Assembly (NCBI RefSeq): GCF_023910625.1
Contig: NZ_JAAVVW010000003.1
Location: 62,001 to 126,000 of the forward strand
Direction of reading: 5' to 3'
DNA length: 64,000 bases
Origin: Limnohabitans sp.
GTDB taxonomy: Bacteria; Pseudomonadota; Gammaproteobacteria; Burkholderiales; Burkholderiaceae_C
The notes below the pieces were generated by a model, which was not told where the DNA came from, ran no database searches, and saw only the letters and a program-made list of their open reading frames with translations. Numbering within the stretch: the first letter of the stretch is position 1; the number at the start of each line of letters is the position of its first letter. This document shows, piece by piece, positions 33,599-42,517 of the stretch. The translations under genes and the position numbers were made by a program.

Positions 33599-34897
33599 TC
33601 AACGTTGCACGTCGCGGCGCACAGAGCCGGTGAACAGTTGTCGTGGACGGCCGATTTTGTACTCGGGGTCGCCGATCATTTCGTTCAGTTGGGCGATCCA
33701 GCCGACCGTGCGGGCCAAGGCAAAAACACCGGTGAACAGGTTCACGGGAATGCCGATGGCGCGTTGCACGATGCCGGAGTAAAAATCCACGTTGGGGTAT
33801 AGCTTGCGGCTGACGAAGTAGTCGTCTTCTAGCGCAATCTTTTCCAAGGCTTTGGCCAGTCTGAACAGCGGGTCATTTTCCAGGCCGAGTTCTTTCAGAA
33901 CTTCGTCGCAAGTTTCTTGCATCAATTTGGCGCGGGGGTCGTAATTTTTGTAAACGCGGTGACCAAAACCCATGAGCTTGACGCCAGAATTTTTGTCTTT
34001 GACCTTTTCCATGAATTCGCCGACTTTGGAGATGCCCCCCATTTTCTGGATGTCTTCCAGCATGTTCAGGCAGGCTTCGTTGGCGCCGCCGTGGGCAGGG
34101 CCCCAGAGGCAGGCCACACCCGCAGCAATGGCGGCAAATGGGTTGGTGCCGGATGAGCCGCACAGGCGAACGGTGGAGGTGGAGGCGTTTTGTTCGTGAT
34201 CGGCGTGCAGGGTGAAGATGCGGTCCATGGCGCGTTCGAGCACGGGGTTGACCACGTAGTCTTCGCAGGGGGTGCCGAACATCATGCGCAGGAAGTTGCC
34301 CGCGTAGGACAGGTCGTTGCGGGGGTACATGTAGGGCTGGCCCACGCCGTATTTGTAGGCCATGGCCACCAGGGTGGGCATTTTGGCGATCAGGCGAATC
34401 GCGGCAATGTGGCGGTGCTCGGGGTTGTTGATGTCGGTGCTGTCGTGGTAGAAGGCCGACAAAGCACCAATCAGACCGGTCAAGACGGCCATCGGGTGGG
34501 CGTCACGACGGAAGCCGCGCAGAAAGAACTGCATTTGCTCGTTGACCATGGTGTGGTTGTTCACCAACTTGTGAAAGTCTTTGCTTTGCTGGCCGACGGG
34601 CAATTCACCGTTCAAGAGCAAGTAGCAGGTGTCCAGATAGTCCACCTTGTTGGCCAACTGCTCGATGGGGTAACCACGGTACAGCAGCTCGCCTTTGTCG
34701 CCATCGATGTAGGTGATGGCGGATTGGCATGAGGCCGTCGAGAGGAAACCCGGGTCATAGGTGAACATGCCGCTTTGCCCGTACAGCTTGCGGATGTCAA
34801 TGACGTCGGGGCCGATGTTGCCGGAGTAAACAGGCATCTCGATGCTGGGGCTGCCATTGGAGAACGACAGAGTGGCTTTGTTGTCAGCGAGTTTCAT
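33599..34897 (-). CDS. gltA: Citrate synthase (type II)
   Basis: The 432-residue enzyme condenses acetyl-CoA and oxaloacetate. Active-site regions include [35 protein letters not shown] and [14 protein letters not shown], with the catalytic His and Asp residues of the hexameric Gram-negative type. Length matches E. coli GltA. It follows sdhE by 42 bp and is probably the last gene of the sdhCDAB-sdhE-gltA unit; a terminator follows. Confidence 0.98.
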   Translation of the reverse strand: MKLADNKATLSFSNGSPSIEMPVYSGNIGPDVIDIRKLYGQSGMFTYDPGFLSTASCQSAITYIDGDKGELLYRGYPIEQLANKVDYLDTCYLLLNGELPVGQQSKDFHKLVNNHTMVNEQMQFFLRGFRRDAHPMAVLTGLIGALSAFYHDSTDINNPEHRHIAAIRLIAKMPTLVAMAYKYGVGQPYMYPRNDLSYAGNFLRMMFGTPCEDYVVNPVLERAMDRIFTLHADHEQNASTSTVRLCGSSGTNPFAAIAAGVACLWGPAHGGANEACLNMLEDIQKMGGISKVGEFMEKVKDKNSGVKLMGFGHRVYKNYDPRAKLMQETCDEVLKELGLENDPLFRLAKALEKIALEDDYFVSRKLYPNVDFYSGIVQRAIGIPVNLFTGVFALARTVGWIAQLNEMIGDPEYKIGRPRQLFTGSVRRDVQR

Positions 34898-34939
34898 GGT
34901 GGGTTTCCTCTAGGTTGGCGGGTTTGAGCCTTGCCAGGC

Positions 34940-35188
34940 TCAGGCTCTCAGCATGTCCAGGACTTCGCACACCTCTTGAGTGCTGATCTCGGGCTGCAGC
35001 GCCTTGCGGCGCAACAGCAAGTCCATGAGATCGTTGTCTGACAGGTCCATCAGCACGTACATGCCTCGGGCCTGGCCTACCGTCAAGCCGTCTGCATGGC
35101 GGTTGAAGAAGCGTTCGATGAACAAGTCGTTTTCGAGCAGGCCGCGACGGCTGCGCCAGCGCAGCTTGCTGAGTGACCGCTCGCTCAA
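34940..35188 (-). CDS. sdhE: FAD assembly factor SdhE
   Basis: The 82-residue protein (SdhE/YgfY/SDHAF2 family) promotes covalent flavinylation of SdhA. The diagnostic RGxxE motif is present as RRGLLEND near residue 15, and the helical FIERFF and LMDLSDNDLMDLLL blocks follow. It sits between sdhB and gltA, a common place in betaproteobacteria. Confidence 0.93.
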   Translation of the reverse strand: MSERSLSKLRWRSRRGLLENDLFIERFFNRHADGLTVGQARGMYVLMDLSDNDLMDLLLRRKALQPEISTQEVCEVLDMLRA

Positions 35189-35246
35189 AGGCGCTTGGCG
35201 GTCAGCGCCAACCAGTGACGCGTCTTCAAGAACAGGGGAGACGGCA

Positions 35247-35951
35247 TCAGGCAGCGCGGCGCAACATCATTTCTTTGATTTTTCCGATGGCCTGGGTGGG
35301 GTTCAGACCCTTGGGACAGACATCGACGCAGTTCATGATGGTGTGGCAGCGAAACAGACGGTAGGGGTCTTCCAGGTTGTCCAGGCGCTCGGCGGTGGCT
35401 TCGTCGCGGCTGTCGGCAATGAAGCGGTAGGCTTGCAGCAAACCGGCCGGGCCCACGAACTTGTCTGGGTTCCACCAGAAGCTGGGGCAGGCGGTTGAGC
35501 AGCTGGCGCACAAGATGCACTCGTACAAACCGTTCAGCTCGTCACGCTCTTGCGGGCTTTGCAGACGCTCGGTCTCAGGCGGAATGGTGCTGTTGATCAA
35601 ATAGGGCTTGATCGAGTGGTACTGCTTGAAGAACTGGGTCATGTCCACGATCACGTCTCGGATCACGGGCAGGCCGGGCAGGGGCTTCAAAACGATGGTG
35701 CCGGGCAGGGTGTTCATGTTGGTGAGACATGCCAAGCCGTTTTTGCCGTTGATGTTCATCGCGTCCGAACCGCACACGCCTTCGCGGCAAGAGCGACGGA
35801 ACGAAATGGTGGGGTCCACGGCTTTGAGTTTCATCAAGGCGTCGAGCAGCATGCGCTCGTTGCCGTCCAGCTCCACCTGGAGGGTTTGCATGTATGGCTT
35901 GGCGTCCTTGTCGGGGTCGTAGCGGTAGATCTGAAAAGTGCGTAGGTTCAT
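35247..35951 (-). CDS. sdhB: Succinate dehydrogenase iron-sulfur subunit
   Basis: The 234-residue subunit carries electrons from SdhA to quinone. The 2Fe-2S ligands are in SCREGVCGSDAMNINGKNGL-AC, the 4Fe-4S group in CILCASCSTACPSFWW and the 3Fe-4S group in CHTIMNCVDVCPKGL. I start at MNLRTFQIYRYDP behind GGAG. It lies 63 bp after sdhA in the operon. Confidence 0.98.
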   Translation of the reverse strand: MNLRTFQIYRYDPDKDAKPYMQTLQVELDGNERMLLDALMKLKAVDPTISFRRSCREGVCGSDAMNINGKNGLACLTNMNTLPGTIVLKPLPGLPVIRDVIVDMTQFFKQYHSIKPYLINSTIPPETERLQSPQERDELNGLYECILCASCSTACPSFWWNPDKFVGPAGLLQAYRFIADSRDEATAERLDNLEDPYRLFRCHTIMNCVDVCPKGLNPTQAIGKIKEMMLRRAA

Positions 35952-36014
35952 GAAAGAACTCCTGGTGTATTCGGGTGATGGACCGCCACAGAGGGTGAGC
36001 GGTCCAGACAATCT

Positions 36015-37820
36015 TTAGAACGTGCGAACCTTGGGTGGCACAGAGTCCACTGTCAGGGGCTTGAGCTTGACGGGCTTGTAGGTCAGGCTGTTGGAAGCGC
36101 TGTGCCACAGGCTGTGTTTCATCCAGTTGGCGTCGTCGCGACCCAATGGGGCCACGGCGTCGTCCACTGGACGTTCGTAGTCGCTCACGGTGTGGGCACC
36201 GCGGCATTCGCGGCGGGCAGCGGCAGACACCATGGTGGACTGAGCGGCTTCGATCAAGTTTTCCACTTCCAGGGCTTCAATGCGGGCGGTGTTGAACACT
36301 TTGGACGTGTCCTTCAGGCCAATGGCATTGACACGCTCTCGGATGGCCGCAATTTTTTGCACGCCTTCGTCCATGGAGGCTTGGGTGCGGAACACGCCAG
36401 CGTGTTGCTGCATCGCAGCCCGCATGTCGTTGGCCACGTCCTGGGCGTATTCACCGCCACGGCCTTCGAGCTTGTTCAAGCGCTCGAGCGTGCGGTCTGT
36501 GGCGTCGGCGGGCAGGTCTTTGTGCGACTTGGTTTTGGAGGCGAAGTCGACAATGTGGTTGCCCGCAGCGCGGCCAAACACCAGCAAATCTAGCAGCGAG
36601 TTGGTGCCCAGGCGGTTGGCACCGTGCACCGATACGCAGGAGCATTCGCCCACGGCATACAGACCATTGACCACCGCGTTGTGGTCGGATGCAGTCTGGG
36701 TGACCACTTGGCCGTTGATGTTGGTCGGGATGCCGCCCATTTGGTAGTGAATGGTGGGCACCACCGGGATCGATTCTTTGGTGATGTCAACGTTGGCGAA
36801 GTTGACGCCGATTTCGTACACCGAGGGCAGGCGCTTGTGAATGGTTTCGGCGCCCAGGTGGTCGAGCTTGAGCAGCACGTAGTCCTTGTTGGGGCCGCAG
36901 CCTCGGCCTTCCTTGATTTCCTGGTCCATGCAGCGGGACACGAAGTCACGCGGGGCCAGGTCTTTCAGGGTGGGCGCGTAGCGCTCCATGAAGCGCTCGC
37001 CGTTGCTGTTGAGCAAGATCGCGCCTTCGCCGCGGCAGCCTTCGGTCAAGAGCACGCCAGCACCGGCCACGCCGGTGGGGTGGAATTGCCAGAACTCCAT
37101 GTCTTCCAGGGGAATGCCCGCACGCGCTGCCATGCCCAGGCCGTCACCGGTGTTGATGAAGGCGTTGGTGGAGGCCGCGTAAATGCGGCCTGCGCCACCG
37201 GTGGCCATCAGCACAGTCTTGGCGTGCAAGACGTGCAGGTCGCCGGTTTCCATCTCCAGGGCGGTCACGCCCACCACGTCGCCTTCGGCGTCGCGGATCA
37301 GGTCAAGGGCCATCCACTCCACAAAAAAGCTGGTTTTGGCGGCGACGTTTTGCTGGTACAGGGTGTGCAGCATGGCGTGGCCGGTGCGGTCAGCCGCAGC
37401 GCAGGCGCGTTGTACGGGCTTTTCACCGTAGTTGGCGGTGTGTCCGCCAAAGGGGCGCTGGTAAATCGTGCCGTCCGGGTTGCGGTCAAACGGCATGCCC
37501 ATGTGCTCCAGGTCATAAACGACCTTGGGCGCTTCGCGGCACATGAATTCGATCGCATCTTGGTCGCCGAGCCAGTCGGAGCCTTTGACGGTGTCGTAGA
37601 AGTGGTAGTGCCAGTTGTCGTCAGACATGTTGCCCAGCGAGGCACCGATACCGCCTTGGGCCGCCACGGTGTGTGAGCGGGTGGGGAATACTTTGGACAG
37701 TACGGCGACATTCAAGCCCGCACGAGCCAATTGAAGCGAGGCACGCATGCCCGAACCACCGGCGCCGACGATCACGACGTCAAACTTGCGGGTGGTGATT
37801 TTGTCTTGGGTATAGCTCAT
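36015..37820 (-). CDS. sdhA: Succinate dehydrogenase flavoprotein subunit
   Basis: The 601-residue subunit oxidises succinate to fumarate. The FAD site is VVIVGAGGSGMRASLQLARA, the covalent flavin His is in FPTRSHTVAAQGG, and the active site includes HPTGVAGAGVLLTEGCRGEG and HGANRLGTNSLLDLLVFGRA. Length is standard. The start lies 53 bp after sdhD. Confidence 0.99.
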   Translation of the reverse strand: MSYTQDKITTRKFDVVIVGAGGSGMRASLQLARAGLNVAVLSKVFPTRSHTVAAQGGIGASLGNMSDDNWHYHFYDTVKGSDWLGDQDAIEFMCREAPKVVYDLEHMGMPFDRNPDGTIYQRPFGGHTANYGEKPVQRACAAADRTGHAMLHTLYQQNVAAKTSFFVEWMALDLIRDAEGDVVGVTALEMETGDLHVLHAKTVLMATGGAGRIYAASTNAFINTGDGLGMAARAGIPLEDMEFWQFHPTGVAGAGVLLTEGCRGEGAILLNSNGERFMERYAPTLKDLAPRDFVSRCMDQEIKEGRGCGPNKDYVLLKLDHLGAETIHKRLPSVYEIGVNFANVDITKESIPVVPTIHYQMGGIPTNINGQVVTQTASDHNAVVNGLYAVGECSCVSVHGANRLGTNSLLDLLVFGRAAGNHIVDFASKTKSHKDLPADATDRTLERLNKLEGRGGEYAQDVANDMRAAMQQHAGVFRTQASMDEGVQKIAAIRERVNAIGLKDTSKVFNTARIEALEVENLIEAAQSTMVSAAARRECRGAHTVSDYERPVDDAVAPLGRDDANWMKHSLWHSASNSLTYKPVKLKPLTVDSVPPKVRTF

Positions 37821-37873
37821 GGTTTAACTTGGTTGGTGTGATTTCAGCGCAAGGACAGGCGAGGGCTGCCGGG

Positions 37874-38242
37874 TTACAGACGCCACAGGGCCTGAACAGC
37901 CCAGCCGGCACAGCCGACCAGCCAGACGAGGGTGAAGACGTGCAAGGCCAGCCGCAAGGCCAGGGGCTTGATGTAGTCCATCCAGATGTCACGCATGCCG
38001 ACCCAGACGTGGTAGAGCAAGGCGATGATGACGGTGAAGGTCAGCACCTTCATCCACTGCGATGCAAAAATGCCCGCCCACTCTTCGTAGCCAATGGGGC
38101 CGGAGGTGAAGATCACTTGGGCCAGCAGGACCACAGTGAAGAGAGCCATCAGGACGGCGGTCACACGTTGGGCCAGCCAGTCGCGAAAGCCATAGCCAGC
38201 ACCGGTCACGATGCGTTTGGAGCCGTAATTCACGGACGACAT
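37874..38242 (-). CDS. sdhD: Succinate dehydrogenase membrane anchor subunit D
   Basis: The 122-residue protein has three predicted membrane helices (about 25-47, 57-80 and 90-115) and the conserved H-x-WVGMRDIWMDY region with the heme- or quinone-proximal His and Asp-Tyr. The start MSSVNYGSKRIVTGAGYGFR is typical of betaproteobacterial SdhD, with R-x-x-x-G-A and DW-x-x-QR nearby. It anchors SdhAB to the inner membrane together with SdhC. Confidence 0.95.
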   Translation of the reverse strand: MSSVNYGSKRIVTGAGYGFRDWLAQRVTAVLMALFTVVLLAQVIFTSGPIGYEEWAGIFASQWMKVLTFTVIIALLYHVWVGMRDIWMDYIKPLALRLALHVFTLVWLVGCAGWAVQALWRL

Positions 38243-38282
38243 AGGTCAGTTTCCTTGTTGTTTTGAGTGATGGGCGGGGAAA

Positions 38283-38714
38283 TCAGTACAGGCCAAACAG
38301 CTTGGCGGCCAGCACGGCAGTCAAGCCCAAGCTCAGCACCAAGGTGGCCACGGCAGAGGACTTGCCGAATTCTTTGGTCACGGCGTGGAAAGCGTCCATG
38401 TAGATGTGGCGCACGCCAGCGATGAAGTGGTGCAAATAAGCCCAGATCAGCGCCAGGGCCAACAACTTGAAGAACCAGCCGGGCACAAAGCCGATGCCGA
38501 TGCCAAAAGCGGCTGAGAGCTTGGCATAGGAGATTTCGGACGTGATGGAGTGGTCAAACAACCAGATGAACAGGGGCATCAGCAAGAACATCAAGAAACC
38601 GCTGATGCGGTGCAGGATAGAGACGATGCCAGCGGCAGGCAGGCGGTACGAGGGCAGGTCTTTCAGGGCGTTGATGTTGCGGAATTCAGGCCGCTTGCGG
38701 ACGAGTTCGGTCAT
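38283..38714 (-). CDS. sdhC: Succinate dehydrogenase cytochrome b556 subunit C
   Basis: The 143-residue anchor has three membrane helices and the family signature R-P-x-x-x-x-x and SILHRISGFLMFLLMP (quinone site Ser/Arg), with the heme-ligand His in LHHFIAGVRHIYMD. I start at MTELVRKRPEF; the upstream in-frame Met would add a non-conserved extension that overlaps the promoter. It is the first gene of the sdh operon. Confidence 0.96.
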   Translation of the reverse strand: MTELVRKRPEFRNINALKDLPSYRLPAAGIVSILHRISGFLMFLLMPLFIWLFDHSITSEISYAKLSAAFGIGIGFVPGWFFKLLALALIWAYLHHFIAGVRHIYMDAFHAVTKEFGKSSAVATLVLSLGLTAVLAAKLFGLY

Positions 38715-38748
38715 GTGGGTACTTTCTGGGTGTAACGCGTTCGTGTTG

Positions 38749-38778
38749 TAGATAACAAGCCGTTGGATTCTATTGCAA
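38749..38778 (-). promoter_or_regulatory. Putative promoter of the sdh operon
   Basis: On the minus strand TTGCAA (38778-38773) and TATCTA (38754-38749) are separated by 18 bp and lie 35-65 bp upstream of the sdhC start. Neither box is perfect, but this is the best pair in the 128-bp gap between gntR and sdhC. Confidence 0.45.
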
Positions 38779-38842
38779 TGCAGCAAACTGACGTGAGCAT
38801 TTCAGCGACAGTCTTCTGCAAGACGTTGAAGGCGGCTTTCTG

Positions 38843-39625
38843 TCAGTTCAAATCGTTGTGGTAATGGTGTTTGTCGGTGCGGTAGAGGCCGCGCCGCAGC
38901 TCCATCGGGGTGTCTTTGTAGGTGTAGGCAATGCGCTCCACACTGAGCAAGGGCGTGTTGGGGGGCAGTTGCAGCAATTCCCTTTGGGGCTGGTCGGGTA
39001 ACACGGCCCGGATTTTTTCTTCGGCACGCACCATGCGAACACCGAACTCGGTTTCAAACAAGGCGTACATGGGGCCGTGGTAATCGGCCAAGCGCTCGGC
39101 CGTCAAGCCCTTAAAAGGGGTGGCCGGCAACCACAAGTCTTCCAAGATGGTGGGCACGTTGACAAACGAAAGAACTCTGCGCACTTGCAGCACGCTGTCG
39201 CCAGAGCGCAACGCCAGTGCGCGCGCGATTTCGGCTGGGGCGCGCAAGCGTTTGCAGTCGACGATCTCTCGCTGTGCGGGGCCTTCGGTGTTCAGGTCAC
39301 CCTGATCGGGCACCAGTTTCAAAAACCGGTACTGCACCTGGTGCTCGGCGTGGGTGGCGACAAAGGTGCCTTTGCCTTGCTTGCGGATCAGCAGGTGCCC
39401 GCTGGCCAGCTCATCGATGGCTTTGCGCACGGTGCCCTGGCTGACCCTGTAACGCACGGCCAACTCCATTTCGCTGGGAATCGATTCGCCGGGTTTCCAT
39501 TCACCGGCCTGCAGGCTTTGCAGGATCAAGCCCTTGATCTGCTGGTACAGCGGGCTGAACGCAGCAGTAGCGGCCAGTAATTCGGCAATCGCAGGGGCTT
39601 CGGTGGGTGGCAAAGTGGTGTTCAT
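38843..39625 (-). CDS. GntR/HutC-family transcriptional regulator
   Basis: The 260-residue regulator has an N-terminal GntR winged helix (about 22-92: SPLYQQIKGLILQSLQAGEW then IPSEMELAVRYRVSQGTVRK) and a C-terminal UTRA ligand-binding domain (about 110-250, ending RIAYTYKDTPMELRRGLYR). It sits between the sdh operon and the divergent mdh-citE-like-acnB unit, so I infer control of TCA-cycle genes by an organic acid or CoA-linked signal. A dyad at 39671-39695 in the gntR-mdh gap is its probable operator. Confidence 0.9.
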   Translation of the reverse strand: MNTTLPPTEAPAIAELLAATAAFSPLYQQIKGLILQSLQAGEWKPGESIPSEMELAVRYRVSQGTVRKAIDELASGHLLIRKQGKGTFVATHAEHQVQYRFLKLVPDQGDLNTEGPAQREIVDCKRLRAPAEIARALALRSGDSVLQVRRVLSFVNVPTILEDLWLPATPFKGLTAERLADYHGPMYALFETEFGVRMVRAEEKIRAVLPDQPQRELLQLPPNTPLLSVERIAYTYKDTPMELRRGLYRTDKHHYHNDLN

Positions 39626-39670
39626 GGGCGAGAGCTTGACCAGCTGGTCAGTTGGCAGTCAGGTGCCAGA

Positions 39671-39695
39671 TCTTATCTTATATAAGACATAAGAC
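39671..39695. promoter_or_regulatory. Dyad operator in the gntR-mdh gap
   Basis: TCTTATATAAGA (39676-39687) is a perfect palindrome. It is embedded in a wider pattern of two TCTTAT and two ATAAGA half-sites, at 39671, 39676, 39682 and 39690. The symmetry and A/T-rich core fit a GntR-type binding site. It ends 4 bp before the mdh -35 box and lies about 45 bp upstream of the gntR start, so one site could control both genes. Confidence 0.6.
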
Positions 39696-39698
39696 AAA

Positions 39699-39728
39699 TT
39701 GACGATTCAGGGTTTTCGCGGGTACACT
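39699..39728 (+). promoter_or_regulatory. Sigma-70-like promoter of mdh
   Basis: TTGACG (39699-39704) and TACACT (39723-39728) are spaced by 18 bp. Transcription from here would give a 5' leader of roughly 130 bases that includes two hairpins. Confidence 0.6.
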
Positions 39729-39780
39729 CACGGGCTGTTTGCTTGCGCTTTCGGCTTTCGCCATGAGGCTGGGTGCGTGG

Positions 39781-39821
39781 GTCCGGTACGCCGGACGGCC
39801 TTGCCGACATCGGTGTCGGCA
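39781..39821 (+). promoter_or_regulatory. Two adjacent hairpins in the mdh leader
   Basis: GTCCGG-TACG-CCGGAC (39781-39796) is a perfect 6-bp stem closed by a UACG loop, a very stable tetraloop type. TGCCGAC-ATCGGT-GTCGGCA (39802-39821) follows 5 bp later with a perfect 7-bp stem. GGTCC (39780-39784) could alternatively pair with GGACC (39824-39828) and open the first stem. A structured leader of this kind may be a cis-regulatory RNA or a stability element. Confidence 0.5.
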
Positions 39822-39864
39822 TGGGACCGTGCCCCTTGTTTTCAACACTTCGGAGTTTTTCACC

Positions 39865-40851
<987 letters not shown>

Positions 40852-40872
40852 TTTTTGAGCCTGGAAAATTCA

Positions 40873-41886
40873 ATGAACCATCCTCGCGATGTTCTGTTGG
40901 GAGCGAAAGCCGCCAGCGTGCAGCTGCCGGTGTGTGACCATTACAGCGGAGTGGAGGCGAGGATGCGCAAAAGCTTGCAATTGCAGGCGGACATGATGCA
41001 AGAGTTCGGCGCTTGCGTTTTTGATGTGACCCTGGATTGCGAAGACGGTGCGCCAGTGGGGGGCGAAGCCGAGCATGCAGCACTGGTGACCGAATTGGCA
41101 CTGGCCACAAAAGCCGCTCGCGCCGATGCGCGCATCGCGGTGCGGGTCCACCCGGTGGACCATCCCAGTTTTGAAGCCGACATGAGCCACATCGCGGGCC
41201 GGGCCGGTCGCGTTTTGACGCACATCATGGTGCCCAAAGTCGAGAGCGTGGCCGATGTGGACCGCGTTCAAGCAGCCTTGATCACGGCGGGAGCCGGCCA
41301 TTTGCCGGTGCATGTGCTGATCGAGTCGCCCGCAGCCGTGCACTGCGTCTTTGACATCGCTGCCCACCCGCGTGTGCAGTCGATCAGTTTTGGCCTGATG
41401 GATTTTGTATCGACGCACGGCGGTGCGATTCCCGCCGAGGGCATGGGCATCCAGGGGCAGTTCACCCACCCGCTGGTGCTGCGCGCCAAGCTTGAGATCG
41501 CCAGCGCCTGCCATGCGCACGGCAAAGTGCCCTCGCACTGCGTGGTCACCGAATTCAAGAACACCGATGCCATTCGCATGGCCGCCCAAAAAGCCAACCG
41601 TGAGCTGGGTTACACCCGCATGTGGAGCATTCACCCCGATCAGATTCGCCCCATTGTGGAGGCCATGGCGCCCAGCGATGCCCAAATCGACCAGGCCAGC
41701 GAGATCATTTTGGCTGCGCAAGCGGCCGACTGGGCGCCCATCAGCCACGCAGGTCAATTGCACGACCGGGCCAGTTACCGGTTTTTTTGGCAGTTGTTGG
41801 AGAGAGCTCAGCAAACAGGGCGGCACTTGCCCTCTGAGTTGCGGCAGTTCTTTGATCGCTTGTGCGTGAAGGAGGTTGCAGCATGA
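40873..41886 (+). CDS. HpcH/HpaI aldolase/citrate lyase family protein (CitE-like)
   Basis: The 337-residue TIM-barrel protein belongs to the CitE/Mcl family, which cleaves or condenses acyl-CoA thioesters such as malyl-CoA or citramalyl-Co[14 protein letters not shown] holds the metal-binding acidic residues; [19 protein letters not shown] and [10 protein letters not shown] follow. I start at ATG 40873 behind GGAAA. The position between mdh and acnB suggests a role in organic acid metabolism. The substrate cannot be told from sequence. Confidence 0.85.
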   Translation: MNHPRDVLLGAKAASVQLPVCDHYSGVEARMRKSLQLQADMMQEFGACVFDVTLDCEDGAPVGGEAEHAALVTELALATKAARADARIAVRVHPVDHPSFEADMSHIAGRAGRVLTHIMVPKVESVADVDRVQAALITAGAGHLPVHVLIESPAAVHCVFDIAAHPRVQSISFGLMDFVSTHGGAIPAEGMGIQGQFTHPLVLRAKLEIASACHAHGKVPSHCVVTEFKNTDAIRMAAQKANRELGYTRMWSIHPDQIRPIVEAMAPSDAQIDQASEIILAAQAADWAPISHAGQLHDRASYRFFWQLLERAQQTGRHLPSELRQFFDRLCVKEVAA

Positions 41887-42485
41887 AACTGCGTCGATGC
41901 CCCCGGTCGCTGACCAGCCTGCTGGCGCTGCTGTGGTTATGCGCCTGCTCTGCTTGGGCGCAAAGCCAAGTCCACAACCCATCAAAATCCAGAACACCTT
42001 CAACCCCGCCTCAGGTTCGGAGCAGTTCTTTGGATGCCCCTTGGACACCAACCGTCGGTGCGATGCCTGCTGCAGCGGTCGATCAAGCGGCCAACCCTGC
42101 CACCGATATTCCCTGGTTGTCGCAGTTGTCCTCTCCCGAAATCCTGATTGCCCAGCAAATCCACCAAGGCAACTTGCCCTGTGAATTGGGTGTCAGTGTC
42201 CGAATTCAAGCCGATGCCACGCAAGCTGGTGTTTTTCATGTCCAGGGCAAAGGTTTCAGATACCGCATGCTCCCTGTCCAGACGAGCACGGGCGCTTTGC
42301 GCCTTGAGGACAAAAAGGCCGGTGCCGTCTGGTTGCAATTGGCCAATAAATCCATGCTGATGGATCAAAAACGGGGCAGACGCATGGTTGATGACTGTGT
42401 TCACCCTCACCAATTGGCCGTCGCCGAGGCCATGAAAACCAATCCCCCGCCCAGCCTGATCGATACCCAAGGCATGGGGCGATAA
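41883..42485 (+). CDS. Secreted hypothetical protein
   Basis: The 200-residue product starts at an ATG that overlaps the CitE-like stop (ATGA). It has a signal peptide ([17 protein letters not shown], likely cleaved before QSQ). A Pro/Ser-rich linker is followed by a small domain with [20 protein letters not shown] and [20 protein letters not shown]. Two conserved-looking Cys (near CELG and DDCVHPHQ) may form a disulfide. I do not recognise a named family. It is probably co-transcribed in the mdh-acnB unit. Confidence 0.75.
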   Translation: MKLRRCPRSLTSLLALLWLCACSAWAQSQVHNPSKSRTPSTPPQVRSSSLDAPWTPTVGAMPAAAVDQAANPATDIPWLSQLSSPEILIAQQIHQGNLPCELGVSVRIQADATQAGVFHVQGKGFRYRMLPVQTSTGALRLEDKKAGAVWLQLANKSMLMDQKRGRRMVDDCVHPHQLAVAEAMKTNPPPSLIDTQGMGR

Positions 42486-42517
42486 CCCTTGAAACCTTGA
42501 CTTACCGGAGAAAGACC

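Noticed and set aside
39739..39864. N-terminal extension of malate dehydrogenase
   Set aside because: The extra 42 codons run through the two leader hairpins and are Arg/Cys-rich; malate dehydrogenase homology begins at [10 protein letters not shown] with its own ribosome site.
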